The notes under the pieces are model-generated. The model saw nothing but the letters and a program-made list of their open reading frames with translations, was not told where the DNA came from and did no database searches. A stretch of 9,570 nucleotides of DNA from Mycoplasmatota bacterium. GTDB lineage: Bacteria; Bacillota_I; Bacilli_A; Izemoplasmatales; Izemoplasmataceae. Each line of letters starts with the position of its first letter. Positions within the stretch are counted from its first letter, which is position 1. The position numbers were made by a program, and so were the translations under genes. This document shows positions 1-6,768 of this stretch, piece by piece. The DNA is taken from NCBI GenBank assembly GCA_030641535.1, contig DAOWHG010000115.1:1-9570 (forward strand). The letters run 5' to 3'.

Positions 1-734
1 ATAATTGGTGATTTAGATAAGATTGCGGTATCCGCAATCATTAGAGCTCGGGATTGTCCACCTGATAATTCTGTGATTGGTGTATCCTCAGTAAAACCTT
101 CCCCAGCTAGTTCATTAGCTTTATCAAAGATTTTTTTAATCATGTCTTCTTTGTTCTCAACCATTCTACTAGTTGCGTGTAAATCTAGAAACTCATAAAC
201 TGATAAGTCCATTACAAAATTCATATTTTGTGATAGCTGAGCTACTAATTTATTAGATGCGCTAAATCTTTCATGTGGTTCAAGTATTCTACCATTTATT
301 AAGACTTTTCTTTTTGTAGGAGTATCCATATTCGCAGCCCATTCTATATCTGCGAGTAATCTTGATTTTCCACTACCAGTAGGGCCTACAATAGATATTA
401 TTTCACCTTTAACAATGTCAATTTTATTAAATGATTCTTTTTTTCCATCTTTATAAAACCCTGGATATATTGTAACTGTATTTTCTATCTCTTCTTCACT
501 AGCAAAATAAGAATTCATTAATTCAATATATTCTTTTAAACCTGTTATAAATAGTTCAGTATTAATTGCGTTTTCTTCGATTACTTCTTCATCCAAGCTA
601 TCAAAAAGCTGATTAATTGTATAGTTTTTGTGTCCATCATAAGGAATTAAATGATCTGTAAAGAAATCTTTTGTATAGGGATATTTTAGGAATAAATCAC
701 CGATTGATATTTTTAATAGACTATCGATACTCAT
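1..734 (-). CDS. ABC-type ATPase with N-terminal ScdA/DUF1858-like module, partial (C-terminus beyond window)
   Basis: The first 244 codons are visible and the frame is open to the window edge. From about residue 106 it is an ABC ATPase: Walker A GPTGSGKS at 117-124, probable Q-loop Gln169, and signature LSGGQ at 223-227. Walker B should follow just outside the window. The first ~70 residues are not part of an ABC domain. They resemble the ScdA_N/DUF1858 helical module (a KYP...F segment near 17-25, then TINQLF and a final helix ending near 70) and match the start of the solute-binding-like protein two genes upstream. No membrane segment is visible. The start ATG (734-732) overlaps the stop of the GTPase gene by 4 bp (ATGA), which implies translational coupling. 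It is the fourth gene of the operon. The family looks like soluble ABC ATPases of anaerobes rather than an importer subunit; the substrate is unknown. The ABC call is firm; the role is inferred. Confidence 0.9.
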   Translation of the reverse strand, partial: MSIDSLLKISIGDLFLKYPYTKDFFTDHLIPYDGHKNYTINQLFDSLDEEVIEENAINTELFITGLKEYIELMNSYFASEEEIENTVTIYPGFYKDGKKESFNKIDIVKGEIISIVGPTGSGKSRLLADIEWAANMDTPTKRKVLINGRILEPHERFSASNKLVAQLSQNMNFVMDLSVYEFLDLHATSRMVENKEDMIKKIFDKANELAGEGFTEDTPITELSGGQSRALMIADTAILSKSPI

Positions 735-1429
735 TTTGTATTACCTAAATCTATCTTTCTAATATTACCTAATTGATGACTTTTCCCTATTCTTGTTTCT
801 CCTAAACAATAGCTACACAATGCCGCTGGCATTGGGTATCTTAATTTCATTCCTTCAAGTGTTGTTACTTCTTTAGTTTCGTCATATATAAATGTGCTTA
901 ATTCATATGATCCTTGTCCGCTAAGTCCATTCACATGCATGATAATAGCTTTTGGATTAACGCTCTGAACTTTCATTGTGAATACTTCTCTTTCAGCTTG
1001 AGATACAATGTCCCCTTTTGTAATTACTACAATATCAGCACTCTTTAACATTGGTCCTATTTTTTTTGGTGTATTAATACCACTTAAATTATCGATAACA
1101 CATACTGCCTTTATATTTTGAATATAAGGAGAACATCTATTACAAAGTCCAGCTGATTCAGTTATTAAGACATCTACATTTTCTTTTAGTCCCCATTCTA
1201 CAACTTCTTCAATGTTAGAAACAAAATAATGATCAGGACAAAGTGAACCACTTAGTCCTTTTCTAACTGGTATCCCTAGTTTTTCAAAATAGATATCGTC
1301 ATCAGTGAATAAACAATCAAATTTAACTACTCCAACTTTTATATCTCTTTTCAAGAAGTTTTCAATTGTTTTAATTAGAACTGAGGTTTTACCTGATGAG
1401 GGTGGTCCACTTACAGTTATTAAATCCAT
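731..1429 (-). CDS. HypB/CobW/UreG-like P-loop GTPase with CxxC motifs
   Basis: This is a 232-residue soluble P-loop NTPase. GPPSSGKT at 8-15 is the P-loop, ESAG at 91-94 sits where HypB-type GTPases have their switch/G3 region, and TKGD at 137-140 is a G4-like guanine-specificity motif. Cysteines cluster where a metal could bind: C39, C64 (SLCPDH), C96/C99 (CNRC, directly after ESAG) and C205/C208 (CSYC). HypB, UreG and CobW proteins use GTP hydrolysis to deliver or insert metals, so a metallochaperone or cofactor-insertion role is plausible; the metal is not evident. An upstream in-frame ATG at 1456 would add nine residues, but I chose the ATG at 1429. It follows the purine-rich site GAAGGAAGGGA at good spacing and lies 1 bp after the stop of the preceding gene. 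The gene overlaps the ABC ATPase gene by 4 bp. Confidence 0.85.
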   Translation of the reverse strand: MDLITVSGPPSSGKTSVLIKTIENFLKRDIKVGVVKFDCLFTDDDIYFEKLGIPVRKGLSGSLCPDHYFVSNIEEVVEWGLKENVDVLITESAGLCNRCSPYIQNIKAVCVIDNLSGINTPKKIGPMLKSADIVVITKGDIVSQAEREVFTMKVQSVNPKAIIMHVNGLSGQGSYELSTFIYDETKEVTTLEGMKLRYPMPAALCSYCLGETRIGKSHQLGNIRKIDLGNTK

Positions 1430-1430
1430 A

Positions 1431-2621
1431 TTATTCCCTTCCTTCTTCGAAAACATTCATACATTCAGTTAATAATTTACCTAAATCATTATTGTTTATA
1501 TAGTCCCATCCAATCCATTTAAATGTTTTATCTGATAAGTTATTATCAACATTATGGTTGATTGAGGGAAATAATCCTTTATGAGATAATATTTCTCCTG
1601 TTTCAACAGAAGTAAACATATCTGCTACTTCTTTTAATTCTTTTTTCTTACTTCTTTTTGTCAACATGAATATCGGACTAATTATAGCTCCATCTTCTGG
1701 CCAAACTGCTTTCATTACACTACCGGGTAGTGCCATTCTAGTAAAGAAATAAGGCATAATAGAAATAGCTGGTCTAACGCGGTTTCTTCTATCACTTTTT
1801 ACCATTTCAGCTGGATGCATACTCTTTATCATACTTTTACCAAGTTTAGTAATAGCTCCCATTCCAAACTCTTTGTGAATATGAATTAATATAGCGTTAA
1901 ATAAATCAAAATCACTTACTGGTAAACTAACACTATTTTCAAACATTGGATCTAATAAATCTTCCCAAGTTTTAGGCATTGGTCTTTCACCAAGAACTTT
2001 TGTATTAACTAAAAACACAGCGGGAACTACACCTAACATTGAGTAGTCTCCTGAAGGGTCTTTTAATTGTAAGTACTCATTTTCAAAATCACTATTATAA
2101 GGAACATCTGTGTAATAATCTTCAAATACTTTTTCATCTTTGAACTTCTTCATTAAATCAGTCTCAAAGAACAAATCAAATCCTGCACTTATATAAATAT
2201 CCGCTAAATCATTTTCATCTTTAGCATCTTTAACATCTTCTTTAAGCCAATCTAAACCTTCACTTGCAGCTTTTAAATTATGATTAATTTTATCTAAATT
2301 AGATAGAGTAGTAAATCTTTCTAGCAATGGAATTCTAACAGGACAAGGAAGTAGCCCAATAATGTTAATCGCGTCTTCTTTATGTTTGCTTGTCATTAAA
2401 GTAACATCTATTGTATCATCTTTTAAATGCTCGTTTAACATATCAATAAACAGACCAACATTGATCTGTTTATTTCTTAAAACATCATCAAGAGGAAGAC
2501 CTCCTATTTGTCTAAGTATTAGTTTATTATCTAATCCTTTGAATCCATTATTTTCAAAAACACTTTGAAGCTCTGGGTATTTATCTAATATTTCGCTTAA
2601 TGTACTTTTTGTAGTAATCAT
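1431..2621 (-). CDS. Cytoplasmic solute-binding-protein-fold protein with N-terminal ScdA/DUF1858-like module
   Basis: This is a 396-residue protein. Residues 1-67 form a short helical module like ScdA_N/DUF1858 (EILDKYPELQSVF at 10-22, then PLDDVL and a helix ending near 66). The cysteines typical of that family are absent; the corresponding stretch reads NGFKGL. Residues ~72-396 look like a family-1 type periplasmic binding protein of the iron/spermidine class: LPCPVRIPL at 91-99, PKTWEDLLDP at 216-225, and a C-terminal lobe with PEDGAIISPIF followed by a helix and ETGEIL. There is no signal peptide or lipobox, and no permease gene is visible, so the protein should be cytosolic. It has only two cysteines, C93 and C387. 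The start overlaps the NifU-like stop by one base (TAATG), implying coupling. The ligand is unknown. The fold assignment is by motif recognition only. Confidence 0.8.
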   Translation of the reverse strand: MITTKSTLSEILDKYPELQSVFENNGFKGLDNKLILRQIGGLPLDDVLRNKQINVGLFIDMLNEHLKDDTIDVTLMTSKHKEDAINIIGLLPCPVRIPLLERFTTLSNLDKINHNLKAASEGLDWLKEDVKDAKDENDLADIYISAGFDLFFETDLMKKFKDEKVFEDYYTDVPYNSDFENEYLQLKDPSGDYSMLGVVPAVFLVNTKVLGERPMPKTWEDLLDPMFENSVSLPVSDFDLFNAILIHIHKEFGMGAITKLGKSMIKSMHPAEMVKSDRRNRVRPAISIMPYFFTRMALPGSVMKAVWPEDGAIISPIFMLTKRSKKKELKEVADMFTSVETGEILSHKGLFPSINHNVDNNLSDKTFKWIGWDYINNNDLGKLLTECMNVFEEGRE

Positions 2622-2851
2622 TATACATGTTCAATTCCTATAACTTCAGGAACCTCAGCTAATAATATACTTTCAATACCATCATATAAAGTAACATTAA
2701 TCGCACTACACCCTACACAAGCTCCAGTTAATCTTACATAAACTATTCCATCTTTAAAATCAACATATTCAACATCTCCACCATCTTGTTGGAGAAAGAC
2801 TCTTGTTCTTTCAATTACTTCTTTAATTTTCTTAGTTACGTTATTTTCCAT
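2621..2851 (-). CDS. NifU C-terminal domain (Nfu-type) Fe-S scaffold protein
   Basis: This 76-residue protein is a stand-alone NifU C-terminal (Nfu) domain. It has the usual N-terminal helix, the QDGGDVEYVDF segment at 22-32, and the CVGC motif at C45/C48 inside GACVGCSAINVTL. In this family the two cysteines of a dimer bind a transient 4Fe-4S cluster that is passed to client apoproteins. The length is normal for the single-domain form. It is the first gene of the four-gene operon, with a strong ribosome binding site (AAAGGAG, about 9 nt before ATG) and a near-consensus promoter 32 bp upstream. Its link to a HypB-like GTPase and an ABC ATPase suggests dedicated cluster supply rather than general housekeeping, but a general Nfu role cannot be excluded. 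Confidence 0.93.
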   Translation of the reverse strand: MENNVTKKIKEVIERTRVFLQQDGGDVEYVDFKDGIVYVRLTGACVGCSAINVTLYDGIESILLAEVPEVIGIEHV

Positions 2852-2882
2852 TTTATTACACTCCTTTTTATCTACATATGCA

Positions 2883-2911
2883 ATTATATTTTATATATAA
2901 ATATAAACCAA
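2883..2911 (-). promoter_or_regulatory. Sigma-A-type promoter of the nifU-like operon
   Basis: On the minus strand, TTGGTT (2911-2906) and TATAAT (2888-2883) are separated by exactly 17 bp. The -10 is a perfect consensus. Transcription would start near 2876, giving a short leader of about 25 nt before the ATG at 2851. No other start-site signal is seen between this gene and the terminator at 2977-3009. Confidence 0.7.
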
Positions 2912-2972
2912 ATGATATAAGTATATTTATAATTAAGAAAATTGCTTATTTATAAAAAGTGTTCCTTAAATA

Positions 2973-3009
2973 TAAAAAGAGGCAAATTGCATAATGCAAT
3001 TTGCCTCTT
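2973..3009 (-). terminator. Intrinsic terminator of the EEP-fold gene
   Basis: Arms of 16 nt (2977-2992 and 2994-3009) are perfect reverse complements. They form a GC-containing stem (core GAGGC/GCCTC) followed on the minus strand by TTTTTATATTT. It lies 13 bp after the stop codon of the gene ending at 3022 and insulates the nifU-like operon from it. Confidence 0.9.
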
Positions 3010-3021
3010 CTAAATTATATT

Positions 3022-4053
3022 TTATTTCAGTTTAAATGTTATTGTTACTGGGTTATGGTCTGTATATTTAAATTTATAATCTGTTGCTTTTACATTTACG
3101 ATTTCAATATCGGGACTTACTAGGAACCCATCAATGATTGTTTCAAAGTTTTGTCCTTTAATATAAGGCTTATCTTCGCTTCTAACCGTATTTACACCTT
3201 TATCATATATCATTTTGTAACCTGTCTCAAATAAGCTTGGGGGCAATAATCCTACCCAATCAGGCATATCATCAGAGTAGATTGAATCATCTAATAAGTG
3301 ATTCCAGTCTCCACCTATAATTACATGCTTATTTGTTTCTTTGATTTCAGTTATAAATTCAGTTAAATGATCTATTTGTTGTTTTCTAATTTTTCCACCT
3401 TTATCATAAGCCGATAAATGAATATTAATTAGTAATAATTCTTTGTCACCTTTAAATTTTATTTTGTTTACCATCATACATCTTTTTAAGAAGAATAATC
3501 GTTTAAGAAATGTTTCCTCTCCTTTTAGTTGATACCTCTTAGAGCTACTTATTTTATATTTAGAAAGAGTCATCATGCCACTTATTGAGCTCCCCATAGG
3601 CTTTCTTAAAGGAATTGGAACATGTTTAACTTTGTAGTTATAAGCAAATGAACTATTGTAGTCATTAAACTTCTTAGAAATATATTTCACTTGATGTGTA
3701 TAACAACTTCTTCTACAAGGTTCATCTATTTCTTGTAGGAAGTAGAAATCGCTATTAAATTCTTTTAATATATTCGTGATATTTGTTAAGTTGTGCGCTG
3801 TTCTACCTTGAGAAACACATCTCGAATTTTTTCCACCTTCTATAAAAAAATCTTGATCTTTATCAAGACTACAATATCCAGCATTTAAGGTAGTTAAAGT
3901 CATTTCTTTCTTAGTGCTCGACGAGTTATTATTCCTAATAATTCTAGCATTTTCTATGTCTTCTGGTTTATATTCTGTTTTAGATAAATAGATTATGAAG
4001 ATAATTGGTATGAGTAATAAAATAGCTACAATTGCAATAATAAAGTATATCAT
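3022..4053 (-). CDS. Membrane-anchored endonuclease/exonuclease/phosphatase (EEP, DNase I-like) family protein
   Basis: This is a 343-residue protein. Residues 2-23 form one hydrophobic membrane segment with no basic residue before it and lysines just after it (K25, K29). By charge alone this suggests that the catalytic domain faces the cytoplasm. The rest is an EEP fold with the expected active-site landmarks: N57 in TLNAGY, E108 in LQEID, H212 in INIHLS, D249 and N251 in GGDWNH, D308 in IIDGF, and D332-H333 in TDHNP. The stretch around DQDFFIEGGKNSR (66-78) is typical of a Firmicutes EEP subfamily of unknown substrate. EEP enzymes cleave phosphodiester or phosphomonoester bonds in nucleic acids, lipids or inositol phosphates, so the substrate cannot be read from sequence. 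It is transcribed alone, with its own promoter and terminator. The ribosome binding site is AGGGGGAAACAAT before the ATG. Confidence 0.88.
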   Translation of the reverse strand: MIYFIIAIVAILLLIPIIFIIYLSKTEYKPEDIENARIIRNNNSSSTKKEMTLTTLNAGYCSLDKDQDFFIEGGKNSRCVSQGRTAHNLTNITNILKEFNSDFYFLQEIDEPCRRSCYTHQVKYISKKFNDYNSSFAYNYKVKHVPIPLRKPMGSSISGMMTLSKYKISSSKRYQLKGEETFLKRLFFLKRCMMVNKIKFKGDKELLLINIHLSAYDKGGKIRKQQIDHLTEFITEIKETNKHVIIGGDWNHLLDDSIYSDDMPDWVGLLPPSLFETGYKMIYDKGVNTVRSEDKPYIKGQNFETIIDGFLVSPDIEIVNVKATDYKFKYTDHNPVTITFKLK

Positions 4054-4084
4054 ATTGTTTCCCCCTGTTTAAGGCTATATAAAT

Positions 4085-4113
4085 AATATATCAATAATAG
4101 TGAATTACTTCAA
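4085..4113 (-). promoter_or_regulatory. Probable promoter of the EEP-fold gene
   Basis: TTGAAG (4113-4108) and TATATT (4090-4085) on the minus strand are 17 bp apart. They lie 32 bp upstream of the start codon at 4053 and downstream of the terminator at 4187-4217. The surrounding sequence is very AT-rich, so chance matches are possible. Confidence 0.5.
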
Positions 4114-4186
4114 TAATAATCCTGAAATTACGTGAATTAATATAGGTAAATTGTAGTGTTATAATTGTATTATTAGTTATATTATT

Positions 4187-4217
4187 ATTAAAAAACAGTT
4201 CAAATTTGAACTGTTTT
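4187..4217 (-). terminator. Intrinsic terminator of the HNH-MazG pair
   Basis: A perfect 26-bp palindrome (4192-4204 paired with 4205-4217, core CAGTTC/GAACTG) sits 7 bp after the stop of the MazG-like gene. On the minus strand it is followed by a run of six T. It marks the end of the two-gene unit. Confidence 0.88.
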
Positions 4218-4224
4218 AATTACC

Positions 4225-4545
4225 TTAATTAACTTGTTCTAAATATGTTTTATTTTCAAACCCACCGTTTTTCATATTTTTCTTTATTCGCATTATATCA
4301 ACATTTCTTTTATCGATATTATTTACCATTAATACGTATTCAATAATCTCATAAATGTCAGCAAGTTCATAAATTTTTTCTTCGATATTTTTGGCTTCAA
4401 ACAGCTCAGTAGCCTCTTCTATCAATTTTTTTCTTAATTCAACTTCATACTCATGATCGTCCAAAATTCTCGTCTTGCATTCTTTACCATCATTTTGAAT
4501 AATTCCTGGGATATTATCTCTAACTAATTTATTATATTTAATCAT
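4225..4545 (-). CDS. MazG-fold nucleotide pyrophosphohydrolase-like protein
   Basis: This is a 106-residue all-helical protein. It opens with YNKLVRDNIPGII (4-16), the start typical of small proteins labelled phosphoribosyl-ATP pyrophosphohydrolase-like. The metal-binding signature of the MazG/all-alpha NTP-PPase superfamily is complete: EExxE at 43-47 and ExxD at 60-63, 12 residues apart. The C-terminal NGGFENKTYLEQV is also typical of this group. Such enzymes hydrolyse (d)NTPs or related nucleotides to monophosphate plus pyrophosphate. The true substrate is unknown, and a histidine-pathway role is unlikely because no his genes are near. It starts 1 bp after the HNH gene stop, with its ribosome binding site (GGGAGG) inside the end of that gene, so the two are co-expressed. 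This pairing hints at nucleotide-pool sanitation or phage response. Confidence 0.85.
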   Translation of the reverse strand: MIKYNKLVRDNIPGIIQNDGKECKTRILDDHEYEVELRKKLIEEATELFEAKNIEEKIYELADIYEIIEYVLMVNNIDKRNVDIMRIKKNMKNGGFENKTYLEQVN

Positions 4546-4546
4546 T

Positions 4547-5506
4547 TCATTTGCCTCCCATATCCATAAAACATTTATCTAATAGATTATCATTTATTAC
4601 TTTTTTTAGATCCTCTTTTTCCTTACTAGAAACACTCTCTAATCCTTTTAATAACCCAATATTTCTGTTCTTTAACTTTTCTAACTCATCAGTCGTGGGC
4701 ATCAAATTATTTTTGTGAGATTTATCAGTAATAACTAAATTCCAAATATTATTACAGTATAAGTAATTATAAGGGATAACGTGTACTATTTTAATATCTA
4801 AGTAATCTAAATGTTTACCTGTATAAAAATCTACTATTCCTTCATTATGATAATATTGAACCAATATGTTCTTATATGCTCTAAAACTTTGTCTTTTTAA
4901 GTTATTTTCAGCAGAATCTATTACTTTTCTTAGCAAATAAGGTGATTTGTTATAATTTTCTAAATATAACGCCCATTTAGAATTTATTAAATCATTAAGA
5001 AGTTTAGAATAATTCTTGATGATTTCAACATCAGATTTCTTAAATCTAAGTGATTTAGTTTTTAAATCTAATTTATATAATTTAAGTTGTTTACTCCGGT
5101 GATTTAAAAATCTATATGCAATATTTCTATTCACTATTTTCATTATTCGATTGATAGTTTTTTCGAATTTAATTTGTTTTCTTTTAAGGAATAATTCAAC
5201 TTCGTTATACCAGACTGGATTACGATGTTTTTTCTTTCGATAAAAGTCTTCAGAAATCTCTTTGGTGACTTTCTCAATCACGAGAAAATCGCCTTGTGTA
5301 ATATTAAAGAAGCAATTTAGATTCCAATAATACTTTAGAATTTTTTGCACAATAAAGTACTCTTCAACAATAACTTCCTCATTGAGAATTTCATATTCTT
5401 CATTTACGATACACTCAATAATTGCTCTTCCCCAAGATGCTCTATAAGTATTATCGTTTTTAATTCCATCAATTATAGCAATCCAATTACCTAAATATTT
5501 TTCCAT
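4547..5506 (-). CDS. HNH-endonuclease-like protein with helical N-terminal region; atypical active site
   Basis: This is a 319-residue, lysine- and asparagine-rich protein. The N-terminus (W8 and NTYRASWGRAIIE at 19-31) resembles HNH proteins that carry a leading helical domain with an NTYK-like motif. The middle (~90-220) is basic and helical with no recognised domain. The C-terminal HNH-like unit spans ~226-270: FYTGKHL, then VHVIPYNYLY (241-250), then IWNLV (254-258) and a KNN stretch at 265-267. H242 would be the general base and N256 and N266 further active-site residues. The position before H242, normally Asp in this subfamily (DHFIP), is Val241, so metal binding may be impaired or altered. 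The usual zinc cysteines are absent. It is the first gene of a pair with the MazG-like gene. Restriction or phage defence is a reasonable guess, not a demonstrated role. Confidence 0.7.
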   Translation of the reverse strand: MEKYLGNWIAIIDGIKNDNTYRASWGRAIIECIVNEEYEILNEEVIVEEYFIVQKILKYYWNLNCFFNITQGDFLVIEKVTKEISEDFYRKKKHRNPVWYNEVELFLKRKQIKFEKTINRIMKIVNRNIAYRFLNHRSKQLKLYKLDLKTKSLRFKKSDVEIIKNYSKLLNDLINSKWALYLENYNKSPYLLRKVIDSAENNLKRQSFRAYKNILVQYYHNEGIVDFYTGKHLDYLDIKIVHVIPYNYLYCNNIWNLVITDKSHKNNLMPTTDELEKLKNRNIGLLKGLESVSSKEKEDLKKVINDNLLDKCFMDMGGK

Positions 5507-5526
5507 CCAACCACACCCTTTATTTA

Positions 5527-5532
5527 ATTATA
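5527..5532 (-). promoter_or_regulatory. Likely -10 element for the HNH-MazG pair
   Basis: A perfect TATAAT on the minus strand lies 20 bp before the HNH start codon, between it and the kbl terminator. The expected -35 position (5550-5555) is only T-rich and overlaps the terminator stem, so this promoter is weak by sequence. Read-through from kbl is an alternative. Confidence 0.4.
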
Positions 5533-5544
5533 CAATTTTTAGAA

Positions 5545-5579
5545 AAAATAAAAAAGGAGAATTTCTAGTTCTCCTTTTT
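5545..5579 (-). terminator. Intrinsic terminator of tdh-kbl
   Basis: The arms AAAAAGGAGAA and TTCTCCTTTTT (5551-5561 and 5569-5579) surround a 7-nt loop. On the minus strand they are followed by further T-rich sequence. The terminator sits 3 bp after the kbl stop codon. Confidence 0.88.
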
Positions 5580-5582
5580 GAT

Positions 5583-6767
5583 TTAAATAATTCCTAATTC
5601 TTTTCCTACTATTTCAAATTTTTCAAGTGCGTAATCAAGATCCTCATAATTATGAGAAGCACTGATCATACAACGAAGTCTTCCTTTACCCATTGGAACG
5701 GTCGGAAATACTATACCTGAAACATAAACACCAGCATTAAGTAAAGCTTTGCTAAATTCCATCGTTTTTGCTTCATTTCCAATCATTACAGGTGTAATTG
5801 GTGTCTCAGATTGTCCAGTATCGAACCCTAATTTGCTTAATTTTTGTTTAAAATAATTCGCATTATCCCATAGTTTATTAGAGTATTCTTCGCTTTCCAT
5901 CAACATTTTAACAGATTCTATAGCAGCTGCAGTTGCTGCTGGAGGTAAGGCTGTAGAGAAAAGTAAAGGTCGAGCTCGATGCGAGAGCCAAGTTTTCGTC
6001 TCTTGCTTGCTCGCAATATATCCACCTACAACACCGATTGCTTTTGATAATGTGCCCATAATAAAATCTACTCTTCCGTGTAATTTAAAGTGGTCTACTG
6101 TTCCTCTTCCACTCTCACCTAAAACACCGCTACCGTGAGCATCATCGACATAAGTCAATGCATTATATTTCTCTGCTAAATTTACAATTTCTGGCAATTT
6201 TGCTAAATCGCCATCCATTGAAAATACACCATCAGTTATAATCAAAACTTGATTATATTGATCTCTTTTATCAATTAAAATTTGCTCCAAACTTTCCATA
6301 TCAGAATGCTTAAAAATTGCTTTATCTGCTCTGCTCAATCTTACACCATCAATTATCGATGCATGATTCAGTTCATCACTGATAATTAAATCACCTTTTT
6401 CAGTAATTGCTGAAATTGTTCCGATATTGCAATTTAATCCTGATTGAAAACACATTACTGCATCTTCATGTTTGAATTCTGCGAGTAAATCTTCAAGTTT
6501 TCCGATAATATCTTGATTTCCTACAATAGTTCTAACAGCTCCAGCACCTGCACCGTATTTGTTAACAGCGTCAATTGCGGCTTGTTTTACACGTGGATGG
6601 TTAGCTAACCCAAGATAATTATTACTTGAAAGATTAATTACTTTTTTACCATTTAGATTGATTACATTATCACATGGTCCATAGTTTACAGGTAATTCAC
6701 GATAAACACCGTCTTTTTTTAATATCTCAATTTTATCTTTAAGAAACTTTAGTTCATGATTGCTCAT
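5583..6767 (-). CDS. kbl: Glycine C-acetyltransferase (2-amino-3-ketobutyrate CoA ligase)
   Basis: This 394-residue PLP enzyme belongs to the alpha-oxoamine synthase family. It cleaves 2-amino-3-ketobutyrate with CoA to glycine and acetyl-CoA, the second step of threonine breakdown, and acts in the cytosol. Visible landmarks are LSSNNYLGL at 46-54, [11 protein letters not shown] at 131-141, [10 protein letters not shown] at 208-217 and the PLP-lysine motif TLSKAIG with K242. The C-terminal region with [10 protein letters not shown] (363-372) is also typical. Related enzymes (BioF, HemA, SPT) share the fold, but the adjacent tdh makes kbl by far the best call. An in-frame ATG at 6776 sits only 1 nt after the GGGAG ribosome binding site. 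The ATG at 6767 is 9 nt from it and 1 bp after the tdh stop, so I chose 6767. The order here is tdh then kbl, the reverse of E. coli. Confidence 0.95.
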   Translation of the reverse strand: MSNHELKFLKDKIEILKKDGVYRELPVNYGPCDNVINLNGKKVINLSSNNYLGLANHPRVKQAAIDAVNKYGAGAGAVRTIVGNQDIIGKLEDLLAEFKHEDAVMCFQSGLNCNIGTISAITEKGDLIISDELNHASIIDGVRLSRADKAIFKHSDMESLEQILIDKRDQYNQVLIITDGVFSMDGDLAKLPEIVNLAEKYNALTYVDDAHGSGVLGESGRGTVDHFKLHGRVDFIMGTLSKAIGVVGGYIASKQETKTWLSHRARPLLFSTALPPAATAAAIESVKMLMESEEYSNKLWDNANYFKQKLSKLGFDTGQSETPITPVMIGNEAKTMEFSKALLNAGVYVSGIVFPTVPMGKGRLRCMISASHNYEDLDYALEKFEIVGKELGII

Positions 6768-6768
6768 A

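Noticed and set aside
2362..2568. Plus-strand 68-codon open frame
   Set aside because: It lies wholly inside the solute-binding-like gene on the opposite strand and has no ribosome binding site or family resemblance.
1431..2621. Ordinary periplasmic iron or polyamine binding protein of an importer
   Set aside because: It has no signal peptide or lipobox, carries an N-terminal ScdA/DUF1858-like domain, and no permease is visible in the operon.
4192..4217. Perfect 26-bp palindrome considered as an operator or recombination site
   Set aside because: Its position right after a stop codon and the following T-run on the minus strand fit an intrinsic terminator, and no second copy is visible.
4225..4545. 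Histidine biosynthesis enzyme HisE
   Set aside because: The MazG-type metal motif is shared, but the N- and C-terminal signatures belong to the small YNKLVRD-type group and there are no his genes nearby.
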